In this document: one piece after another, positions 59,198-64,000 of the stretch
How positions within the stretch are numbered: the first letter of the stretch is position 1
Layout of the letters: every line of letters begins with the position of its first letter
Origin: Streptomyces sp. T12
GTDB taxonomy: Bacteria; Actinomycetota; Actinomycetes; Streptomycetales; Streptomycetaceae
Direction: 5' to 3'
NCBI RefSeq assembly: GCF_028736035.1
Contig: NZ_CP117866.1
Location: 7,006,001 to 7,070,000 of the forward strand
Length of the DNA: 64,000 nucleotides
The notes under the pieces: generated by a model
Told to the model about the DNA's origin: nothing
The model's input: the letters and a program-made list of their open reading frames with translations, nothing else
Database searches by the model: none
Made by a program: the position numbers and the translations under genes

Positions 59198-60952
59198 GTG
59201 GGACGCCACAGCCGCCGCGGGTCTGCCGCCAAACGCGACACCGCGGACACAACTGCACGACAGGGCTCTCGGGGAGCGCAACCGGAGACGGGCGCGACCC
59301 AGCGGGGGCCGTCCGCGCCAGGTGCGGGAGCCGGCAGGGTCCCCGCTGCCCGGCCGGGTGCGGCTCCGGGCGCGGGCCAGGGCGGTTGGCCGCAGGGCGG
59401 TGGTCCTGGCGGTGCCGGTGGTCCTGGCGGTGCCCGTGGAGCTGGCGGTCCTGGCGGTCCTGGTTCTCTAGGGGGGCCTGGTGGTCCTGGTGGCCCTGGC
59501 GGTCGCAGAGTGCCCGGTCCGCCGCCCGCCGCTCGGCAGGGGATGCCGACGGGTGGGGCGCCGGCCTATGGAGGGCGGAGATTCCCGGACGGCACGCCCG
59601 CGCAGGGGATTCCGAGGCTGCCCGATGGCACGCCGGCGCATGGTTTTCCGAGGCTGCCCGATGGCACCCCCGCGCACGGCTTCCAGCGGCTGCCCGACGG
59701 CACCCCCGCCCACGGCGTTCCTCGCCTGCCGGACGGCACCCCCGCCCACGGCGTCCCCCGCTTCGCGGACGGCACCCCGGCCCGCGGCGGGCATCCCGAG
59801 CAGCGTGAACCGGGTGGTGGCTGGGGCGAGTTGAGGGGGCGCCCCGGGGTTGCGTACGGGGCTGCTGCGGCGGCCGGTGCTCCGCCGGTGACCGGTGCTC
59901 CCCTGCCGCGGCCCCGGCGGGCATCGTCGGCCGAGGGGCCCCGGCAGGACTATCTCGACGCCTTCGGCGGGGACGCCTTCGACGGGGATGTCGACGTCTT
60001 CGCGCCCCGTACGTCCGAGGCCGCGCACGCCGCCGACCCGTACGCCTCCGTCACCGACTGGGACACCGAGGCAGGGGCCCGTATCGGCGTCGCGAACGAC
60101 ACCGACGCCGACCTCGACGACGACGCCCCGCCGACCGGCGAGCCCGTGTCGGCGAAGGGTGCCAAGGGCCGGGCCTTCACCGGCATCGCGGCCGCCGCCG
60201 TCGTCACCGTGCTGGCCGTGGTCGTCGCCGGTCAGGTCACGAAGGGGCGGGAGGACAGCGACGTACAGTCGCAGTCCGCCGCCGATCAGGCGCGGGACGC
60301 CCGTGACTCGGCCTCGCGCGGGGACGGGCGGCCGGCGCCGAGCGAGGCGCCGCTGACGTACGAGCAGAAGATCGGCGCGAGGTACGCGCTCAGCGCCGAG
60401 CTCAAGGGCTCGGGGAAGTTCGTCGCGGTCCCGGGGATCGACAAGGCGCCCGGCGCGGGGCAGAAGTTCACCTATCGCGTGGATGTGGAGCAGGGGCTCG
60501 GGCTCGACGGTGAACTCTTCGCGCAGGCCGTGCAGAAGACGCTCAACGACGACCGCAGCTGGGCCCACAACGGCGCCCGCACCTTCGAGCGCATCTACTC
60601 CGGCAAGCCCGACTTCGTGATCACGCTGGCCAGCCCCGGTACGACGGCCGACTGGTGCGCCAAGTCAGGCCTGGACACCACCGTCGACAACGTGTCGTGC
60701 GACTCCCTCGCCACCGAGCGCGTGATGATCAACGCGTACAGATGGGCGCAGGGGTCGGAGACGTACGGTGATCGGATCCACGCGTACCGGCAGATGCTGA
60801 TCAATCACGAGGTCGGCCACCGGCTCGGCAACAACCACGTCACCTGCGACAAGGACGGCGACCTCGCCCCGGTCATGCAGCAGCAGACCAAGTTCCTCGA
60901 CCACAACGGGATCCACTGCCGGGCCAACCCCTGGCCGTATCCCGGGAGTTGA
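59198..60952 (+). CDS. DUF3152 membrane-anchored protein with metzincin-type HExxHxxGxxH
   Basis: 584 aa from GTG 59198. A long Gly/Pro-rich cytoplasmic part with six 12-residue repeats (residues 128-199) is followed by an acidic stretch and one membrane helix (FTGIAAAAVVTVLAVVVAGQ). The extracytoplasmic DUF3152 domain (~385-584) contains the complete zinc motif HEVGHRLGNNH (His537, His541, His547) near the C-terminus, plus CDSLATERVMINAYRW before it. The motif is that of metzincin/archaelysin proteases, so it is likely a cell-surface zinc peptidase. Substrate unknown. Confidence 0.9.
   Translation: MGRHSRRGSAAKRDTADTTARQGSRGAQPETGATQRGPSAPGAGAGRVPAARPGAAPGAGQGGWPQGGGPGGAGGPGGARGAGGPGGPGSLGGPGGPGGPGGRRVPGPPPAARQGMPTGGAPAYGGRRFPDGTPAQGIPRLPDGTPAHGFPRLPDGTPAHGFQRLPDGTPAHGVPRLPDGTPAHGVPRFADGTPARGGHPEQREPGGGWGELRGRPGVAYGAAAAAGAPPVTGAPLPRPRRASSAEGPRQDYLDAFGGDAFDGDVDVFAPRTSEAAHAADPYASVTDWDTEAGARIGVANDTDADLDDDAPPTGEPVSAKGAKGRAFTGIAAAAVVTVLAVVVAGQVTKGREDSDVQSQSAADQARDARDSASRGDGRPAPSEAPLTYEQKIGARYALSAELKGSGKFVAVPGIDKAPGAGQKFTYRVDVEQGLGLDGELFAQAVQKTLNDDRSWAHNGARTFERIYSGKPDFVITLASPGTTADWCAKSGLDTTVDNVSCDSLATERVMINAYRWAQGSETYGDRIHAYRQMLINHEVGHRLGNNHVTCDKDGDLAPVMQQQTKFLDHNGIHCRANPWPYPGS
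59579..59794 (+). repeat. Six in-frame 36-bp (12-aa) repeats
   Basis: Six consecutive 12-residue units match R(L/F)(P/A)DGTPA(H/Q/R)G with a variable last pair. The DNA units are exactly 36 bases apart, with synonymous drift between copies. They lie in the cytoplasmic low-complexity part of the DUF3152 protein. Confidence 0.9.
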
Positions 60953-60972
60953 CGGGTGACTCACGAGTCACA

Positions 60973-61001
60973 TTGACATGTGCAGCGAGTTCGTACATAT
61001 T
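60973..61001 (+). promoter_or_regulatory. Sigma-70-type promoter for the leader peptide transcript
   Basis: TTGACA (60973-60978), 17 bases, then CATATT (60996-61001). A start about seven bases on would be the A of the leader ATG at 61009, giving a leaderless mRNA. The -35 is a perfect consensus. Confidence 0.65.
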
Positions 61002-61008
61002 TCTGCAC

Positions 61009-61101
61009 ATGTCGACCCGTCACGCCTCCTCTCGCGCAGCCATCGAGCTGGCGCTCATCGGTGTGACCGCTCTGTGCGTGGCCGACATCCACTGTCGCTG
61101 A
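61009..61101 (+). CDS. Putative 30-residue leader peptide
   Basis: A frame from ATG 61009 to TGA 61099-61101 encodes MSTRHASSRAAIELALIGVT and then ALCVADIHCR. It has no ribosome site, but lies exactly at the predicted transcription start of a strong promoter. Streptomycetes have a class of short leader peptides rich in Cys or Arg near the end that control downstream uptake genes. The two Cys and the basic end fit that style. Control of the peptide importer 237 bases downstream is an inference. Confidence 0.6.
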   Translation: MSTRHASSRAAIELALIGVTALCVADIHCR

Positions 61102-61338
61102 CGCCCGCCTTTTCGGCGTTCGCGTCGCGATCTTTTCCCCCTCCTGTGAGTCGCTGACGGGCTTCCCGGCCCGCGGCTCGTTCAAGGACCTCCGACGACT
61201 CGGCGCCGGGGCAGACGTCTACTCCTCCCCGTCTCACTCCTCGTCAAACCGTCTCGCTATTCGAGAATGGGTGATTCTCCACCCGTCGACGCGAGATCGG
61301 CCAAGTGCGAGAGCAATCAATCCGAGAGGTCGTCTCCG

Positions 61339-63057
61339 ATGCGTCAACCGTCCGTCATAGCGCGCCGCGTGGCCGCGGCATCCGTCAGCCTGGTCGTGGC
61401 AGCGGGCGCCGCCGCCTGCGGGCCTGAGGACAACGATGCCAAGGCTGCCGGCGGCGACTCCACGCCTCACAAGGGCGGCACGCTCACGGTCCTGAACTCC
61501 AACCCGCAGGAGGACTTCGACCCCGCCCGTCTGTACACCTCCGGCGGCGGCAACGTCCCCTCCCTCGTCTTCCGCACGCTCACCACCCGCAACCGCGAGA
61601 ACGGCGAGGCCGGCGCCGAGGTCGTCCCCGATCTGGCCACCGACACCGGGCGCCCCAACAAGGACGCGACGGTGTGGACGTACACCCTCAAGGAGGGCCT
61701 CAAGTACGAGGACGGCACCAAGATCACCTCGGCCGACATCAAGTACGGCATCGAGCGCTCCTTCGCGCCGGAACTGTCCGGCGGCGCCCCCTACTTGCGG
61801 GACTGGCTGGTCGGCGCCGCCGACTACCAGGGGCCGTACAAGGACAAGAAGGGCCTCTCGGCGATCGAGACGCCGGACGAGCGGACCATCGTCTTCCATC
61901 TGAACAAGCCCGAGGGTGAGTTCCCGTACCTGGCTACGCAGACGCAGTTCACGCCCGTGCCGAAGAGCAAGGACACGGGCACGAAGTACGAGGAGCACCC
62001 GGTCTCCTCCGGACCGTACAAGGTCGTCGAGAACGAGAACGACGGTGAGCGGCTCGTCCTGGAGCGCAACACCTACTGGTCCGCCGCGACGGACGCCGAG
62101 CGCAAGGCCTACCCCGACAAGGTCGACGTACGGTCCGGGCTCGACTCGTCCGTGATCAACCAGCGGCTGTCCTCGTCCCAGGGTGCGGACGCGGCCGCGG
62201 TCACCACGGACACCAACCTCGGCCCGGCCGAGCTGGCCAAGGTGACCGGCGACAAGGACCTTGCTTCTCGCGTCGGTACCGGACACTTCGGCTACACCAA
62301 CTACATCGCGTTCAACCCGACGATCAAGCCGTTCGACAACGTCAAGGTGCGACAGGCGATCTCGTACGCCATCGACCGGTCGTCCGTGGTCAACGCCGCG
62401 GGTGGTTCCGCGCTGGCCGAGCCCGCCACCACCTTCCTGCCGAACCAGAAGTCCTTCGGCTACGAGCCGTACGACCTGTTCCCGGCCGGCAAGGCGGGCA
62501 ACGCCGCCAAGGCCAAGGAGCTGCTGGCTCAGGCCGGTTACAAGAGCGGGCTCACCGTCACCCTGACCCACTCCAACGCCAAGGACTTCGAGACCAGCCC
62601 CGAGATCGCGACCGCGATCCAGGACGCGCTGAAGAAGGCCGGCATCACGGTCAAGCTGCAGGGGCTGGAGGAGAACGACTACTCCGACAAGATCCACAAC
62701 GTGAAGACCGAGCCCGGCTTCTTCCTTGCCCACTGGGGTGCCGACTGGCCCTCCGGAGGTCCCTTCCTCGCCCCGATCTTCGACGGCCGGCAGATCGTCA
62801 AGGACGGCGCGAACTTCAACACGGGCCTGCTCGATGACAAGTCGGTCAATGCCGAGATTGACGCGATCAACAAGTTGACCGATCTTGACGCCGCCGCCGA
62901 GCGGTGGGGTGCACTGGACAAGAAGATCGGTGAGCAGGCGCTGACCGTGCCGCTGTTCCACCCGGTCTACAAGCGGCTGTACGGCAAGGACATCAAGAAC
63001 GTCGTGATCAGTGACTGGACCGGTGTTCTGGACATCTCCCAGGCCGCGGTGAAGTAG
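61339..63057 (+). CDS. Peptide ABC transporter substrate-binding lipoprotein (third system)
   Basis: 572-aa family 5 binding protein from ATG 61339 with a signal peptide (IARRVAAASVSLVVAAG) and lipobox AAAC (Cys27). The mature protein shows LNSNPQEDFDPARLYTSGGG, KEGLKYEDGTKITSADIKYG, HPVSSGPYKVVENENDGERL and LDIS-type end LDISQAAVK. It is more similar in pattern to the Tat lipoprotein at 592-2358 (for example DIKYGIERSFAPE versus DVRHGIERCFANF) than to that at 3962. A permease gene starts 4 bases after its stop. Ribosome site GAGAGG. Confidence 0.94.
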   Translation: MRQPSVIARRVAAASVSLVVAAGAAACGPEDNDAKAAGGDSTPHKGGTLTVLNSNPQEDFDPARLYTSGGGNVPSLVFRTLTTRNRENGEAGAEVVPDLATDTGRPNKDATVWTYTLKEGLKYEDGTKITSADIKYGIERSFAPELSGGAPYLRDWLVGAADYQGPYKDKKGLSAIETPDERTIVFHLNKPEGEFPYLATQTQFTPVPKSKDTGTKYEEHPVSSGPYKVVENENDGERLVLERNTYWSAATDAERKAYPDKVDVRSGLDSSVINQRLSSSQGADAAAVTTDTNLGPAELAKVTGDKDLASRVGTGHFGYTNYIAFNPTIKPFDNVKVRQAISYAIDRSSVVNAAGGSALAEPATTFLPNQKSFGYEPYDLFPAGKAGNAAKAKELLAQAGYKSGLTVTLTHSNAKDFETSPEIATAIQDALKKAGITVKLQGLEENDYSDKIHNVKTEPGFFLAHWGADWPSGGPFLAPIFDGRQIVKDGANFNTGLLDDKSVNAEIDAINKLTDLDAAAERWGALDKKIGEQALTVPLFHPVYKRLYGKDIKNVVISDWTGVLDISQAAVK

Positions 63058-63061
63058 CGCC

Positions 63062-64000
63062 GTGAGTGAGGCAGTTCTCGCCGTCGAGGCTCCCGGGGTG
63101 TCTGCTCCGGGGGCCTCGGGGGCTCGTCAGTTCTGGCGGCGGCTGCGGACGCAGCGCGCCGCCCTGGTCGCGGCGGTCGTCGTCGCGCTGCTCGTCCTGG
63201 TCGCGCTCGCCGCACCGCTGCTCACCGCGATCGAGGGCCAGGACCCGACCACGTACCACCCGTCCCTGGTGGACTCCGCGCGCGGGGGCGTACCCATCGG
63301 GTCGTTCGGCGGAGTCAGCGCCGAGCACTGGCTCGGCGTCGAACCGCAGACCGGCCGGGACCTGTTCGCGCGGCTGGTGTACGGCGCCCGGGTCTCCCTC
63401 GGCGTCGCGGTGGCCGCGACCGTCGTCCAGGTCGCCATCGGCGTCGTGGTGGGCGTCGCGGCCGCGCTGGGCAGCCGCTGGGTCGATCAGCTGCTGAGCC
63501 GCTTCACCGACGTCATCGTGGCGATGCCGTTGATGATCATGGCGTTGGCGCTGCTCGCGATCGTGCCGTCGAGTTTCCCGCGGCCCGTGCTGGTCGCCCT
63601 CGTGATCGGGCTGATCGCATGGGGCAGCCTCGCGAAGATCGTGCGCGCCCAGACGCTCACCCTCAAGGGGCTCGACTACGTCGCCGCCGCCCGGCTCAGC
63701 GGCTGGCGCACCTGGCGGATCGCCGTCCGCGAGCTGCTCCCGGGACTCGCGGCGCCGGTCATCACGTACGCCGCGCTCCTGATCCCGCAGAACATCACCG
63801 TCGAGGCCGCCCTGTCCTTCCTGGGCGTCGGCGTGAAGCCGCCGACGCCGTCCTGGGGACAGATGCTCACCGCCGCCGACGTCTGGTACCAGGCCGCTCC
63901 GCAGTACCTGCTGCTGCCCGCCGGCGCGCTCTTCGTGACCGTCCTCGCGCTGACCGTCCTCGGCGACGGTGTGCGCACGGCGCTCGACCCGCGCGCGGCG
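63062..64000 (+). CDS. OppC/DppC-type peptide ABC transporter permease (3' end outside window)
   Basis: A continuous frame from GTG 63062 to the window end gives 313 residues: a variable N-terminus, RRLRTQRAALVAAVVVALLV as helix 1, and the periplasmic GRDLFARLVYGARVSLG. The EAA loop is DYVAAARLSGWRTWRIAVRE, and the visible end GDGVRTALDPRAA lacks only the last residues. It is an OppC-type permease lying directly after the binding-protein gene, without an OppB gene in between. The OppB and ATPase genes are presumably further right. Confidence 0.93.
   Translation, partial: MSEAVLAVEAPGVSAPGASGARQFWRRLRTQRAALVAAVVVALLVLVALAAPLLTAIEGQDPTTYHPSLVDSARGGVPIGSFGGVSAEHWLGVEPQTGRDLFARLVYGARVSLGVAVAATVVQVAIGVVVGVAAALGSRWVDQLLSRFTDVIVAMPLMIMALALLAIVPSSFPRPVLVALVIGLIAWGSLAKIVRAQTLTLKGLDYVAAARLSGWRTWRIAVRELLPGLAAPVITYAALLIPQNITVEAALSFLGVGVKPPTPSWGQMLTAADVWYQAAPQYLLLPAGALFVTVLALTVLGDGVRTALDPRAA

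Larger units (their letters stand above)
60953..61338 (+). other. Upstream region of the third peptide importer
   Basis: 386 bases containing the candidate promoter 60973-61001 and the small leader ORF 61009-61101. The remaining 237 bases before the binding-protein gene have a T/C-rich stretch (61110-61145, CTTTTCCCCCTCC) and no clear second promoter. A leader peptide plus a long untranslated stretch points to attenuation or translational control, although I could not see a definite terminator/antiterminator pair. Confidence 0.45.

Overview
This window is chromosomal DNA of a Streptomyces or very close relative. The evidence is very high GC with third-position G/C bias, frequent GTG starts, 4-base start/stop overlaps, and Streptomyces-type gene families. 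These include a dpp/opp operon beside mshB, DUF3117, DUF3107, DUF3152 and a lipoprotein-rich secretome. I see no tRNA, rRNA, CRISPR array, transposase or phage gene. It looks like conserved core chromosome rather than an island.

Layout. 0-9.7 kb: two divergent peptide ABC importer operons. The minus-strand one runs OppC-type permease, Tat lipoprotein, OppB-type permease and continues off the window. The plus-strand one is a complete SBP-permease-permease-ATPase-ATPase set, with a relic permease 3' end between permease and ATPase. 9.9-16.7 kb: a small membrane protein, an S9 prolyl-oligopeptidase-type peptidase, mshB (mycothiol synthesis), and a large Gly/Pro-rich membrane-anchored protein. 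16.8-20.3 kb: a tightly overlapping ABC exporter plus two-component system. 20.3-31.4 kb: housekeeping genes (SirB1-type transglutaminase, GNAT, ferredoxin, dapC, a lysozyme-like protein, dapE, LOG, folP2-type DHPS homologue, DivIVA-domain protein, tag, enoyl-CoA hydratase/isomerase, DUF3117). 31.5-44.3 kb: O-methyltransferase, ECF sigma, anti-sigma, HtrA and TatB (an envelope-stress and export block), then mrp, DUF1003, MgtE-N/CBS protein, lipoprotein and corA. 44.8-51.6 kb: SUFU-domain protein, an iron-box MFS exporter, PHP, MarC, a 50-aa protein, NYN protein and hydrolase. 51.7-61 kb: DEAD-box helicase with a long Arg-rich repeat tail, ferritin-like protein, DUF3107, TetR, hydrolase and DUF3152. 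61.0-64 kb: a Cys-containing leader peptide followed by a third peptide ABC importer (SBP, then permease cut by the window end).

The order mshB ... fdx, dapC ... dapE, LOG, folP2, DivIVA-like, tag, DUF3117, O-MT, sigE, rseA-like, htrA, tatB, mrp, DUF1003, MgtE-N, corA matches, from memory, the order of Mycobacterium tuberculosis Rv1170-Rv1239c. The helicase-to-DUF3152 block matches Rv3211-Rv3207c. This is an old actinobacterial gene order, split by Streptomyces-specific insertions.

The most interesting details are sequence-level. They are an ATT start codon for the O-methyltransferase, a probably leaderless Cys-containing leader peptide, and an iron-box on an MFS exporter. There is also a GGAACC-N16-CGTT promoter just upstream of the ECF sigma gene, ten genes with a TANNNT box 6-7 bases before the start codon, a degenerate permease remnant, and in-frame peptide repeats in four unrelated proteins.
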